Shown here: positions 1 through 13,059 of the stretch, piece by piece | How positions within the stretch are numbered: the stretch's first letter is position 1 | Layout of the letters: the number at the start of each line of letters is the position of its first letter | Source: Manis javanica | Taxonomy: Eukaryota > Chordata > Mammalia > Pholidota > Manidae | DNA: 64,000 nt | NCBI RefSeq assembly: GCF_040802235.1 | Contig: NC_133170.1 | Coordinates: 5,595,001-5,659,000 of the forward strand | Reading direction: 5' to 3' | Translations under genes and position numbers: made by a program | The notes under the pieces: model-generated | The model's database searches: none | What the model saw: only the letters and a program-made list of their open reading frames with translations | What the model was told of the DNA's origin: nothing

Positions 1-739
1 AGGTCAAAGCCTTCCAAAAATCCCTTTCCTTTAGTCAGCATAAGATCCCCTTCAACTGTAGTATATTGATAATTAAAGCCATATTTTACTAGGTGCAATG
101 GAGCTTTATAGCAGGTTAGGGGAATTTGTAAAGCAATGTTGCCATGTGGTCTCTAAGACCTTCCAAAAGATGAAAACGAAGTCTTTTACAATTACAAATA
201 ATGAAATTCTCTAAATCAGGGTTCCCAAATCAGAACTGAGCATTAAAATATTCCAAGAATATCCTTTGCAAATCAAGATGATTGCTGGGTTCCTCGTTTA
301 TTTCAAACATGCAGTCCTCGTGGCTCAACAAGGCATGCATCCCTTAATAGCTTCCAAGGGAGGAAGTCAAACCAGATGGCGTGAGAGAGATCGCGCGCAT
401 GGAATCCACCTCACGTCTCCTTGATGTGCCTGTGATATCCTGTATTGAGCTTTACCATGGACCTCTATAGTGTTTGTTATGAGTTCACCAACCTGAATAG
501 ACCATGAGCTCATTGAGAACACAGACTATGTAACAGGCATCTTTATATCCCGATGCCTGGCATTCAATATGTGTTTTCTCAGTTAACCAACTATGAACTT
601 TTACCTCCATCACCATTATCAGGGCTACTCAAGCCAAAGAGGTGGGACTTTCTCTTTCCTTCTATCCTCCAGGATATTTACTAGCTGTTCATTTAAACTG
701 ATTTAAGGTCATCGAGTGTGGGGAGACTTTGAGACAATG

Positions 740-925
740 CATATTTACTGAGATCCTACCTAGCAGCCACTGTTTCATACTTGTTATCCCACTTGATCCA
801 TCCTCAAAACCTCATTTAAACAATGTAAGGCCCATTTTATAGGTGACGAACTAAGTTCAGAGACACCTACATAGGTAACACCGGCAGAGCTAAGATCTGA
901 GGCAAATCTGTTTAACTTTGAAGGC
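740..925 (-). repeat. MIR SINE fragment
   Basis: Reads as a reverse-orientation MIR, with the conserved core visible as a CCCATTTTATAGGTGACGAA-type stretch near 830 followed by AGAGACACC and the degraded tRNA-side sequence. Confidence 0.6.
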
Positions 926-1430
926 TGGATTTGCCCCCAATACTGTGCCGTATCCTTTTGAAATAAGGTCTCTCATTTTTCCGACAAGAGAATTGAGCAT
1001 TAGAGATACTTAGGAGCTGTCTAAAGCCCGACGACTGAATAATGTTGTTCATCACTAAAAATCCTGATTTCCAGACTAACAACCCAATGGGATTTCTGTT
1101 GGAAATAACAAGAATGATATTCCCACTAACTAACTCTACACGCTCTGCGTCATAGCCTAGCATGGTGCCTGATAATCGGACCTGAAGACTGGAATTACAA
1201 GGCTGCGATCTGGGGGTTCTTTGTGGGAGAGGAGGTGACGGTGGTAGCGACGATGCTGGACGCAGGGGGGCGGGAGGTAGCCATTCTTCTTGTACCTCTC
1301 AATAGCCCCTTCTTTCCCGGGATTTAAGATTTCCTCTGATCTTCCCCTGGGTTGACAAGAGTTCAAAACAGGATTTTGATAACAGCGGTCATTTCCAAGA
1401 TGTACTGCTTGAGAAGTTGACTGCTGTCAG

Positions 1431-1455
1431 TATATATATATGTGTGTGTGTGTGT
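1431..1455. repeat. (TA)n(TG)n microsatellite
   Basis: A short compound run of five TA units followed by seven TG units. Confidence 0.9.
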
Positions 1456-1959
1456 TCTATATATGGAAAATTCTGAAAATAAAGTGATTGGGGAGAACAT
1501 GGAGTGAGATTATATAAGGAAGGAAAAAGCATGGAAACAGTAGTGTAAATTACAGTATTCTCTAATAAAGGAAGTCAAGATTTTAAAGTTAAATTCAGCT
1601 AATGCCAATCCTGCATCGTTTCACATTTTGTAATGTTTCATTAAATAAAAATCAACAAATGAAAAGAAGTTAGGCTAAATCCATTATTTGAAATGCTAAC
1701 GATTTTAGTTCTCAGTGTTTGAAAGGAGTACCCGTAATCAGCAGAGAAAATCTGCTCTGCTCCTGTCTATATTAGGAGCTGCAGTTCCTCTTATCATACA
1801 AAGATAAGCTGAAATTATTCTTCTTAAATGGAGAGGTCTGTCACTTCTCTCTGGCCTTCATCCTCTGAGTGTAGATGAAGGGGAAGTGAAATGATGCGTG
1901 TGGGTTCATTTTTGCTTTAAAATTTTTGTAGCTCTAAAAACAACATTTTAAAAACATGA

Positions 1960-2085
1960 GGAGTGTAGCAACATAGAGGTTAAGATTGTAGCTTTGGAGA
2001 CAGACAGTCCCAGTTCTACCCCTTCTTAGCTGACGGTATTTGATAAATTATAACTCAGCTTAGAGGTTTAATAACTGCAATATCA
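1960..2085 (+). repeat. MIR SINE fragment
   Basis: Contains the MIR pattern of GTTAAGATTGTAGCTTTGGAGACAG-like sequence followed by a degraded CTACCCCTTCTTAGCTG segment. Truncated at the 3' side. Confidence 0.5.
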
Positions 2086-2204
2086 TTTAGGCAATTGCTC
2101 AAACTAGGAAATGTATTCTTAACATAGATGCCTAAAATTCACCATCTTCGACATCCAATCTACCCCCAAATCCTAGCAATTCTATATTTAAAATACATCT
2201 GGAC

Positions 2205-2590
2205 TCCAGTCTGCACTGTCTGGTGGGGCTGCCACAGCAGAGTGCCACAGACTAGGTGACTTAATCAAGAAAACTATTTTCTCACAATTCTGGGGGCTAG
2301 AAGCCCAGGAAGGAGGTGTCAGCAGATGGGCTCCATTCTGTCTTTTTCCTGGGCTTGCGGATGGCCACCTCCTCTCTTTCTTCACGTGGTTTTTCCTCCA
2401 TGCCTGTTAAGTCTTACTCTCTCCCACTTTAAGGAATCAGCCACATTGGTTTTATCAGCCGCATCAGTATCACTTCATTTTAACTTAACTCCTTCAATCA
2501 GCCCTGACTCCACATACCATCACATTCTGAGGTCCTGGAGGTTAGGATTTCCACATATGAATTTGTGGTACACAGTTTATCCCATCAAAC
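2205..2590 (-). mobile_element. MLT1-type (ERVL-MaLR) solo LTR
   Basis: The reverse complement follows the MLT1 LTR pattern closely. On the plus strand it starts GGGGCTGCCACAGCAGAG, then CCACAGACTAGGTGACTTAA and TTTTCTCACAATTCTGGGGG, and ends near ACATTCTGAGGTCCTGGAGG and CATATGAATTTGTGG. It is an old, non-coding LTR. Confidence 0.8.
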
Positions 2591-2790
2591 ACCCATTTCT
2601 CTCCATCTGCACCGATGCCATCACAGACCAGCCTGCCACTGTCCCACATATGTCCTGCAGCACATTCCTGGCGTGTCACCTTATGGCCTCTCTAATGTAC
2701 TGTCCACACAGTAGCCAGAGGGGTATTTTTTAAAATATCTGTATCAGATCATGTCAACTCTCATGGCTAGGGGTTTCATCAACACAGGGA
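2591..2790 (+). repeat. L2 LINE fragment
   Basis: Follows the L2 3'-region pattern, including CACACAGTAGCCAGAGGGGT near 2706 and TATCAGATCATGTCAACTC near 2742. Confidence 0.5.
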
Positions 2791-4479
2791 AAATTAAATT
2801 ATTATTAAAAATCCAAATAAAATAGCAATGATTATTCCTAAAAACTTTAAAATGCTTATTAAGGATGTTTTGGTATTTACTCTAAAATAATTTCAGATGC
2901 AAAAAAAAACTTAAGATCCTGTATGAAGAAACTGGGGTTTGGAGAAATGAAGGCGTCCACTTTTAGTGCCAATGAGCATTTATAAAAAGCACTTCATCGT
3001 GCAAGCAGCTCATAATCTCATTCCAAAAAATCTGTAGGCAATGATGTACCATAACCTCATGCATCTTCTTCTCAAATGTAACACCTTTCTGCTGTCATTG
3101 CCAAGTGAGTGGCTTCCAGATGTCCCCTGGTGGTCTTCCGATGTTTCCAGCGCTCTGACACACCATTGTAGAGATGCACCTGATCTAACAATGAACCTGC
3201 CATCAACTTTGCCCCAAGGGTTTGTTCCCCACACAAATTCCCCACTTTTCTGGAATCTACTACCTGGAATCACTTTTTGATTCCTTCTTCCCAAGTTGCC
3301 CATGACATCTAGTTGCCAAATACTATCACACATTTATATTTACTGAGAGCTTCTCTCTAAGGAGAAGACACATCACTGTCTTCTCATTCTGACCACAGCC
3401 TTCCTACTTCAGATCTTATTTCTGGTTAAAGCAGTCCACATCCCATATCCTTCTGCCCCAGTTTTTTGTGACACAACCTGAACGATAGTCCTACATAGCA
3501 GCGTTTTTGCCTACAAACCCTCTGGCCAAATGAAATTGTAATAGAATGCAGAATAAATGACGCAGAAGCTGCAGGGTTAGGGCCACTCTCACGTGTGGCC
3601 TCACGGGCAGGTACTTTCAGAGTGGTTTCGCAGTTTACTTAGAAGACATTCCTTAAGAATAGAGCCAGGACTTACAACTGATTGTTGGTCTTTAGTGTTT
3701 TGTGTTGACTTTGTTTTAAAATCTCCCACAAAATGCAGCAGTGCCCTCCTCAGAGCAGCGATGTCGAGGAGAAGGTATGACTCTCGGGTAACCACAGCCT
3801 CGTGCTGCCCTGCGGTCACTCTGTGGGACCCCGTGCTGCCTCTTAGGTTTTATTAGCACAGCACAGTAGACAGTGAAAAAGGACACGAAGAGCCTGTAGA
3901 GGCTATTTACGTTCACCTGGCACGAGGTCCACACTGACTCACCAGGGAAAGAGAGGACTGATATGGAAGAGAGAAAACCAGGATGCGTTCAGAAAGATGA
4001 AGAATATTTGTGGACTGAGATTGAGACAATTTTCAGGATGCTTGAAACAGAGAAGGAAAGAATCTTTATCTTTTGATGAGATGCCTATGAGATAGTAGAG
4101 ACAGAGTAATGGGGGTGTGGAGGTGAGAGATTCAAGACGTTTACCTGTATGCTATGAATGTAGCTGCTATACCTTTTTAGGAGAAATCAATACAAATATG
4201 ATGCTGGATTGGTCTCTCTTTGAATATGATACCGGGATAAGCCTGGCCATCAAAGAGTGCTGGTGGCATTTTGAGTTTCACAATGATGACAATGTTCTAA
4301 AGCGGTTGCTTGATTGCTGCAGAAATTGTTAACGTTCAAAGCACGATTCCTGGCCTTTGCTGCTTTTATGAAATTTAAATGCATTCCATTTTCAGTTTTA
4401 TTACCTAAAAATGTCACCTACCGTCTCAATATGTCTAATTATGATATTGTATACATGAATTGCTTCTTGTAGTTCACAA
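2791..4479. other. Intergenic, no gene recognised
   Basis: AT-rich in the left part, more mixed at 3000-3900. Short frames occur on both strands but show no domain, and those on opposite strands over the same bases cannot all be real. An L2 origin for parts of 3080-3500 is possible but not demonstrable by eye. Confidence 0.5.
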
Positions 4480-4670
4480 AAACAGTGTGCATTCATAAGA
4501 TCATTTGTCCTTTAAGTGATTAGGTAAAATATGTAGAATAGACACCATCTCCATTTTATAAATTAGAAAACATAAACTCATAAAGGCAAACAACCATCCT
4601 CAAATTTGTGAATACATGTAGGTAGAAACTGGCAGAGTGAAAACTAAAATTGTATCTTCAGATTTCTATT
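4480..4670 (-). repeat. MIR SINE fragment
   Basis: A reverse-oriented MIR core is visible as CACCATCTCCATTTTATAAA followed by TAGAAAACATAAACTCATAAA. Confidence 0.5.
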
Positions 4671-6379
4671 TTTGAATGCCTTAATGGGTGACAGGTTCTG
4701 TAATTTTTGTGCAGAGAGAACTGCAGAGGCTTTGTTTATGTTTAGCTTATGCTTTTCCTTTGTCTCTTTCTAAAATTTCTGATTCGATGGAGGGATCGGT
4801 AGACTATGTCATAACCAACTGCGAGACTTGAAAGGTGATTCCTGACGGTATCCCCTGGCGCCCGCTGTCCCACTGAAGGGAAGCTGTTCTTTTTTGTACG
4901 TTTTGCTTAGCTGAGTCACAGCGTGGCCACCACAGCCATGGACAAGTCCCATATGGGGTTTGTGCAGGAATGTGATGTGATATCACGGGGTGTGAAATAG
5001 ACTGCAAGAAGCTTGGATTACCCCAACCCAACCTGCCCGACTACCTTAGGCTTTCATTTTAATCTCAAGAGCAAACTTCATTTAAAACATCTCCTTCGTC
5101 TTCGTGCTTTTCTCGTTAAGCCAGCTAAATTGTGGCTCATTTGAAACAGCCCAAATTTCATATATACAGAAAAGCTGTCAAAAGTATCAACTCAATATTA
5201 CCAAAGATATCAATTCAACACTGTACGACAAAACAAATAGTGTAATTTAACTAGCTAGCAGGGGCCTAAAATTCAGAGCAATAGGGAAAATAAAAAGGCT
5301 GCTTGAGATCTGGCATTTTAAAGTTACATTTACCTCAAGCATTCCATATTCGTTCTATCCTTACCTTTGGAAAACATCTTTTTTTTTTTTTAGTTTCTTT
5401 TAGTTTTTTGGGTTTGTTTGTTTTTTTTCACAGCATCATGAGTCATGATAAATTTCTGTGCAGTTTCATTTTCTAGTGGAATGCAGAGAGGGACACCTTT
5501 TATATATGGCAGATCTCCCAGTTAAATTCAATCATTTGACTAAAGATAACCTCATGATGATAAATATAAAATAGCAGATATTATACGTTATTGGGGGAAA
5601 TTAGTTTAAAAGACTGAAACAGCAGTTTTTACATTTTCTGACTCCGTGAAGTTTTAGAGTGTTTACTGATCACCTAATATGCTCAAAGTATGATCAAAGG
5701 AGTCAAGTGGTGAGTGCTGAGAGAACACCTCTCTTACGCCACTGAAGGGTAGAATCAAAAGCGGGAGGATAAGAAAAAATATATACTACATGGCAGAAGA
5801 AAATGCCATCCAGCAACAGCTGCCAAGGGCCTCTTTAAAAGAAGCAGAGACCACATTCCGGAGTGGGGTGGAGCAGAGTGACCAAGAACCGTCTATAAAC
5901 GCTGGGCTGCTTGAGCTGGGACAGGAAGAAAGAATATGGTTTCAACGGAGAGGGTGGCACCGACGTTTTCAAAGCGGAATGAGACCGAAAGGGCGCAGTC
6001 CCACTTAGACTGGCAGTGCAGCTCCCTGTCTGTTCGGTTTAAGGCAAGGTTAGGCGAGACAGCTTTTAGGAAGTGAAGAGCAGAGGCCACGGAAGCCTAT
6101 GAAGGATTGAAATTCAGTGTCCTAGCCAGACAGAAGCCGCGTGATCAAAGCTCTGCTTTCAAAAACTACCATCAAGTGCACTGAAAATGAATCGGGCGAG
6201 AGGAGTGTGGAAAGCTGCTGACTGTCCAGCTAAAGGTGAGAAGGGGCTGAGGTAAGGTGGACCCCGGAAGGTCAGGGAGGCAACCAAGGGGAGAAATACT
6301 GCGGAGGCAAAATGCACAGGACTTTTAACTAAAATATAATAAACATGCTAAAAAGTATACATATCTTAGTTTTACTCTC
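4671..6379. other. Intergenic, no gene recognised
   Basis: Contains T-rich tracts around 5370-5430. The stretch at 5700-6300 is more GC-rich and could be an old LTR relic, but no termini or known pattern was recognised. Confidence 0.45.
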
Positions 6380-7300
6380 AAGTGTACAAAAACTCACTTA
6401 ATTTTCACACACCAGCACCTGTAACATGGAAGCGAGTAGTTCCAGTACCCACCAGATTTCTGTTTCTATTCCCCCCTCTATCCATTACACTGACCTTTAC
6501 TGGCATAGCTTATTTTCCACTGCTTTCGTATTTTGCATAAATAGAATTACCCATCATGTCCTTTTATGTCTGGCTTCCTTCCCTTGGCACCATGCTCGTG
6601 AGAGCCATCCCCATTTTTGGCCCATTCTCATTGCTGCGTGATGCTCTATCATAGATGAGTCACAATTTGTTTGCGCCCTCTGCTGTCGGTGGCATTCAGG
6701 CAGCTGCTGCAGGGCAGTGACTCTGCTGCCATGACCTGTGTGTGCATGCATGCCTTCTGGAGAACATATGTAAAACTGCTGTCGGATATATACCTAGGAA
6801 TGGAACTCCTGGGTCATACTTACATGTTTTGAAGTAGCTGAACCAAACTGATACTCAATCAGCACTGTACTGAGAGTCCAGCTGCTCCATATCCTTAGCA
6901 TTACTTGGCATTTTTTGGCAATGCCTTCAACGTTACAGTCATTCCGATGGGCATATAATAGTTGGTCTTGGTGGAGTCTCATTTGCATTTCCTTGAAATA
7001 ATTAGTGAAGTTACCATCTTTTTTTTTTGCATTCGGATGTCATCTTTTGTGAGAAAGAATGTCTTAAATATTCTGGATGTAATTTATTTGTCAGATAGAT
7101 GTGTGGCAAATAACTTCTCCCACTCTCTAGACTGCCTTTTCATTCTCTTAAATTTGTCTTTTGATGAAGAACAGTTCTTCATTTTAATGTGGTTTAATAT
7201 ATCAACTGTATCTCCTATAATTAGTGCAAAAAACATGATTAGCTGCCACAAAATTTGTAGCACTTCCTTAACCATGAATGTGCTGCTTAGGTAACTAGGA
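6380..7300 (-). mobile_element. Old LINE-1/HAL1-type 3' fragment
   Basis: The plus strand reads as the antisense of an L1-like 3' region, with a GGAATGGAACTCCTGGGTCAT motif near 6797, TCTCATTTGCATTTCCTTGA near 6978 and the downstream ORF2-derived T-rich sequence. It is highly diverged, with no usable frame. Confidence 0.65.
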
Positions 7301-8946
7301 TCTCCTCATTTCTGGGGGGGAGAATTCTAACCTCCCCTTTTGTACAACACACATTTACAGGATTTTGCAAGTAAGGGCTGAGACATGAATGATTACTCCC
7401 AACTGTCTACTCAAGTTGACGGTTCTTTCCCTTTTACCCAAACTGAATTTAGACATAAATGTCCTGTTCCTTTCCTGCCCCTCAATGGAAAACCTGATGT
7501 AGTTAAAGACTGGCATCAGCTAGGACTTTAAGGACACATTTTCTTGCCAGATTTTTTGAGAGAGACTTCATTAGTGTCTGACCACTGATAGAGAATTCGT
7601 CTAAAGGAGAACTTGCCTAGGAGATTCCAGCTTGTGGTAAATCTGACAGGAAACGACTCAAGTAGAAATCGTAGCACTGATGATGAAAATGACTCTGATT
7701 AACATTTCTATTTACGCCTAATTTTTCAGAACGTGAGACGGAGAACCTAAAGATGAAAATGTAGTTGCTTGCTGGGAAAAAAAAATCAGTTTTCAGGCAA
7801 TTTTGGAAAGAATCTACAAAAATAAGAATATATCATTAAATCCTGGTAGAAGTAGGTCACCCTTAATGCAAACAGGAATAAAATAGAAAGACAGATGGGT
7901 CAAGAAGAAGAATAAAAAGGAGGCCCAGGGGGATGACTGAGGTGGCCTGTAACAGTGAGAGAAGAGCCCCTGGGCAGGGACCAGCAGAACCGAGTGCCGG
8001 ATGCTGCTCGGTGGCTGCCCAGCTCTCTCATTTTAGGCAAAGTGGTCAATTCTCATGGATTTGACGTCTCCCTCTGCCGCATGGGGGTCAACAGCATCCG
8101 GTGTGTCTTATAGCTCTTGGCTTCTATGAACCCAGAGGGTGAAATAACAGGTGAAAACATTTCGAAAAAATAGCAAACTTTGAACAAGGGCCAGGTGTTA
8201 CAGTGCATGGTGAAATTTCTTACCTGAAGTGGAGACCTGGGGCAGACTTCACAGCTGGTGCCACAAGTGCAGGGAGTTGGAGGGCAGGCCGGGGGCAGGG
8301 CTGGCCCTGCAGGCCTGAGGAGCCCCACATCCCGCTGTGGCTGAGGGGTGCCCGGCCCGGCCCGAGGGCGGCAGCCAGGGAAGGATGTTGCCACGCCTTG
8401 TAAAAGAAGCTGTTCTTGAAAGCAGACCACTTCCAAAGCACAATTTTACTTATTTTGACCTCCGACAGGACCGAAGAATTCCTGCATCTTCCCAGGCCAG
8501 CTTTCTGCAACTGGCCTGTCTACTCCTTTCAGCACCGGCAGCCGTGGACTAGGGCATCTTCACCCTTTAAGGAGCCACAGATGAACACGACTTGATGAGC
8601 TGTTCGGTGCTTATGTTTACACACATACACTTAAGCATCTAAGACTCTGAGCTCAAGATGTAGTTTCCGAATGCTAGACCACGGGTAAACTGAACACTCC
8701 CAAGGCAACTTCCTGATCTCTTTCACATTTCCCTAAGCTCTTCTTTTCTCCCCAACAGCTTTTTAAAAGACGCTTTTTATTTACGTGTTTATTCATTGAA
8801 CAGGTAATGATTCACATGATCAATTACAAAAAATAACAAAAAAAAAATACTTAAAAGTTTGCTCCCATTCAACTTTTTTCCTGCCTCCTATAGACAACCG
8901 AGCAGTAATTGCTTTTGTATCTATTCAGTGTTTCTTTACCTACATC
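7301..8946. other. Intergenic with an isolated GC-rich patch
   Basis: Mostly AT-rich, but 8225-8400 is strongly GC-rich (GGCCGGGGGCAGGGCTGGCC and neighbouring CCCGGCCCGGCCCGAGGG). Frames on both strands there reflect base composition and show no recognisable domain. Confidence 0.5.
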
Positions 8947-9303
8947 TGTCTTGCCTGAGGGCTTCAGCCCTGGGCACGTTCACTACGGATTTGGTGAGAC
9001 AGGGTAATGGAAACAGAATATTCCTGGGGTAGAAGGGCTTATACCTGCTCTATTTTCACGGCGGCAGATGGAGCACGAAGATCAATCATGTTCACATCCA
9101 ACAGTCTGCCGGTCGCGATCCACCTCCGTCTCTGCCTCTGCCCAGAGCACTGGGCGGAGCTCTTTATATAGGGACTCAGTCAATAACAGCTCACTGCCTA
9201 CGGGTGGGGAAGCACTAGCCCAGCAGCAGGCCAATTACATCATCAAGTACTTTAGGGTCCGGTGGGGATCCCGGCCGCAGGAACTTCCATTTTCCCCATG
9301 ACA
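8947..9303 (-). mobile_element. Probable solo retroviral LTR
   Basis: A 357-base block has the perfect terminal inverted repeat TGTC...GACA and interrupts what looks like older repeat sequence. Read on the minus strand it has a promoter-like layout: ATTGG (reverse CCAAT) near 9230, then the TATA box TATATAAAGAG near 9170, a GC-rich start-site region, and a terminus CAAGACA. A five-base ACATC occurs at 8942-8946 and again at 9301-9305, a possible target duplication that overlaps the right terminus. The family is not identified, and no internal retroviral genes are nearby. Confidence 0.5.
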
Positions 9304-9959
9304 TCCAAATAGCTGTATGTGTGTATGTATGTGTCTTCTTATTCTCCACTTACATACAAAACATGTTGCATGCTAAACCACACCGGGCCACTTGTCTGCA
9401 AACTGTTCTATCCAGACAGCTATTTAGGTACTTTGTAATGTTACAGTCACATGATCCCATTTATAGAAAGCAGAGAAGGCCGACTCTGATTCACTGAAAA
9501 GGTCATTGCCCTTCTGAGGAGGAAATTAAATCCTATGTAGCGATTTTAATTCTAAAGTAAATCCTGGTTCTGTGGCATAGCCCTGATCCTAAGCAATAAT
9601 CTCATTTCACTGTCTTAAAACATTCTGCTGGCATTTGATGTCCTTAAATATTCCAAAGGAGTCATCACATAAAAACACTTTAAAAAACTTGTTGAATTCA
9701 ACTAAATTTAAGGAGAAATGTGGCTACTTTGCTATTGTCTTTTACTTAAACTTTTTAAGTGAGTGGATAAGGAAAGCATCTTAAAACTAAGAAATAAGCA
9801 GTTGGGGAGAAGAAGAAAGCTGTAAAAAATGAGTGTTTTTCCATCAATTTCCATCACTCAATAAGAATTACAGCTCCTGCTGTACCACAGCAATGATGCC
9901 AGGCCTTGGGGACAAGTTTGTGCCAGCTTGATGCCTATATTCTAGTCCCTGGCACATTG
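9304..9959. other. Intergenic, no gene recognised
   Basis: The flanks of the probable LTR (8760-8946 and 9306-9420) look like two halves of one older LINE-like repeat. The rest shows nothing specific. Confidence 0.4.
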
Positions 9960-10220
9960 TCACCCCAAACACAGGTGCAATTATCTCTCATCTGATTATT
10001 GCTATGCCTGCTATCTCACCTCCTTGCTTCTATTCATCTACCCTTCAGCCTATACTCAAAATAGCTACAAGATTTGTTCTGTTAAAAAAACAGAGGTCAG
10101 ATCAGGGCAGCCATGCTCAAAAATTTCCTCTAATACTTTCTCATTCCTTTTGAGTAAAAGCCAAAGTCCTTACAATACCACGAGGCCTAAATAACCCTGG
10201 CTCCTTTACTTCTCAGCGGA
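9960..10220 (+). repeat. L2 LINE fragment
   Basis: Follows the L2 3'-region order: TTATCTCTCATCTGATTATTGC, CCTATACTCAAAATAGC, AGGTCAGATCAG, then GAGTAAAAGCCAAAGTCCTTAC near 10152. Confidence 0.65.
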
Positions 10221-10959
10221 ACCACATAATAATAAATGAAGATATAAGGTGAGGTAGTAAAGACCACACAAAATTAAACAGAACAACATTTGGCAGCATT
10301 TATCTTTCCACTGAGCAATATTAAATGCTTAGTATATACACAGACCACTCTTTCTACTCTTTTAAACTTCAGATAGGAGAATAGTCACAAGCAAACAGTA
10401 AGCACAGGCATTGGCTTAAATAACCACAGTTTTTCTTTTACACAGACATACTTATATTTAAGGTGAGTGAGTAGGAATACATGCTTTCATTATTTTTTCC
10501 ATACAATTGTCCTATTTAGCCATTAGCCAATAGGAGAGTAATCCAGAAAACGCAACAGAAAAAGAAATTAAATAGCTCTAGACAAGGCTGAACTTAAGAT
10601 GTTAAAGTCTCTCCTTTGTCTCTCTCTGAGACAGTCTCAGTGATGAAATAATTCAATGCCTTAAAAATCTATATATCATTTATAGAATATATCTATATAT
10701 TTATAATAATCTTATAAAATATTGTTTTGTTCTATTAACAATGAAAAGATTCCAACTACACCTTTCTCATCATACCCAAAAGAGGGTTAAGAAAGTGTTG
10801 ACTTCATTCATTTCAAAATACTGAGTCAAATATTAAATGCCAGATAATTTCCAGCCAACTGATGAGCAAACTTTCAGATTCTAATGATGTTGTTCCTTCT
10901 GTGTAACTTTTGACAAAACAGATAAACTGCTAAAATTTCCAAATGACATGCCAACAAAC

Positions 10960-11070
10960 CACTTTCAACTCCTTGAGGGAAAGTAACTCATACTATTTAC
11001 AACTGTACTCCAAACTCTAAACACTTGCTGTACTTACACTGAAAAATATCTGCTGAATGCATGAATCAAG
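10960..11070 (+). repeat. L2 3' tail
   Basis: Ends in the typical L2 terminal pattern of ACTCCTTGAGGGAAAG followed by CTGCTGAATGCATGAATC. Confidence 0.5.
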
Positions 11071-11374
11071 AAATGGATGAGTGTAAGTCTTTCTTGTATA
11101 TTTCATACTAGAAGGAAAAATTAAGAATCAGGACCACCTAGGATGTTTTCCTGTGTTTAGAACAGGAACCTCTCTTTCTTGGGAATTCCCTTCTGTTATT
11201 GTGCTTAATCTGTGCTTTAGATCCAATAAAGCAGCATGGGAAGCAGAAGGAGCAGAACAGCATCGAGCTCATCTCCTTGTATCACTGACTGAGCGGCCTA
11301 CATAAATGGCTGCAGTGCTTCCTTGCCATCTACAGTCAGGCTAATACTTGATGGCTCACAGAAACCTGGGGTAG

Positions 11375-11760
11375 ATTCAAGGAGATAACAGGCCTCAGGG
11401 CCTTTGCACTTGCCATCCTCTCTCTGGATTACTCTTCTCCCAGCACTTCTATTAGCTGGTTCTGTCTTCACATTCAGGATGCAAACGAACTCTTTCCATC
11501 ACAGAAATGCCCTGATCTATTTCAAGGGTCCCTTTCTTCACCTCTCTGTCACATCACACTCTAAATAGAGTACTAAAAATAGTATGTCGCATACCACATA
11601 CTATTTTTTGAAATTATCTTACTCTTTGATTATGATCTGCCTCTTTCAATAGAATGTGACCTCCTTGAAACCAGGGACCTTATCTGCCTAGTTCACTGCT
11701 GTCCCCCTGCCCTTAAAAGTAAATGCGTTAAATGAATGAATGACAATTTCCGACCCACAG
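11375..11760 (+). repeat. L2 LINE 3' end
   Basis: Shows L2 landmarks in order: CTCAGGGCCTTTGCACTTGCC near 11394, AGAAATGCCCTGATC, AATGTGACCTCCTTGAAACC near 11653, and the terminal AATGAATGAATGAC near 11730. Confidence 0.75.
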
Positions 11761-13059
11761 ACATAGTTCAAGAAATGTTAGTTTTCTCCCTTTTCTTGAG
11801 GGCAGGGCCAATGTTTAACATGGTTCAGAGTACACAGCATATGATCAGTAAATAATTTGGGACAATACAGGTTTTGTACTCTAAGACCCTATAGACACAT
11901 TCATAAGAATATGGCCCTTGTTATCTTGATTATGTGTGGTTATTTTAGCTCACAAAAAAATGTTCTCTTCTGAATGTGAACCCATCTGGCATTCCCAACA
12001 TCATCTCTACATGCAGTTGGATAATAATGTCTGTGGAGTCTATAGACAAGGAATATCTTCAAGCAAAAATTCACTTCAGAATGATCAAAGTGTGTTTCTC
12101 TATCATTGTTAATGATGTCTTAAGAGCAATGACTAGTTTCTAAAGGGCTTTTCTTTCCCTCATGCTAAGGGCAGTGGTCTAAAAGAAAAAAAAAAGGAAT
12201 TACTTCTGGACTTGATGACATAGCTCAAGAGGTAAGAGAGATGGAGACATCAACCTGCACAGCCTCTTTCTAGCCGCTTCACTGATAATGAGTTTTCATA
12301 ATGAGGAGCGTGGGATGTTCTGTGCTGCTCAGATAAGATGGAGAAGCTGCACAGACACTGACAAAAAAGTCAAAGGTGAAAAGAGTTGATAGGAAAATAA
12401 ACTCCCTTGTTTACAGTAACTTAGCTTGCTCCCTAACACCACTTCGCAAAAGGGGCAGATTCCTGTTGCTCTATAATTCAAAGAATTTGTCCTACAATAC
12501 GAAACTTTAATTTATAAATTACTGTAAGTCATTGCAGTGTTTCTGAATGTTTTATTTATAGCCAGTAGTACAAAGTGCCTGTGCTATTTCTTCATAAAAT
12601 TATAGTAAAATAGATACTCTTTATACAATTGATAACTGATGCCCACATAAAGAACAAGAAATAATGCAAAGCTCAAACAGGGCAAATTTTGATTATGAAG
12701 GTGGAATGAAACCACTGTAAGATTTTTTGACAGATCTTTGCTTCCCGTGATCATTTACTCTCCAGTCAAAATTATATTTAGTTCTTTAACTCCCCAGCTA
12801 TCCAGATAAGCCTGAGGTTGTTTTCCAACCCTGAGTCCTAAATTGTATATTGCTAAAAAAAAAAAAACATCCTACAAATGTATTCAAATTCAGTCTTTTC
12901 AAAGAGGAATCATAGTTGGTTATATAGAATTATTTCAGAATATGAATTGCCATTTCCCAGGAGGGGTCTGTGTACAGATTTGGGAAACATTCAACCACTA
13001 TTTGCCTAAAATATCCAAACCAATGTGGATTACCAGGGTGTCACCAGGGAGCAGCCCTC
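11761..13059. other. Intergenic, no gene recognised
   Basis: AT-rich. A weak second L2-tail-like stretch lies at about 11800-11870. No frame with recognisable content. Confidence 0.5.

Noticed and set aside
2326-2733. 135-codon plus-strand frame
   Set aside because: Lies across an antisense MLT1 LTR and an L2 fragment, so it is repeat-derived and not a gene.
8053-8552. Overlapping frames of up to 127 codons near 8.0-8.5 kb
   Set aside because: They cover the same GC-rich patch on both strands and are proline/glycine-rich by composition, without domain similarity.
10220-11375. A single L2 element split by a 1.15-kb insertion
   Set aside because: An independent L2 3' tail is visible at about 10960-11070 between the two L2 pieces, so they are better read as separate copies or a mosaic. 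No target duplication was found.
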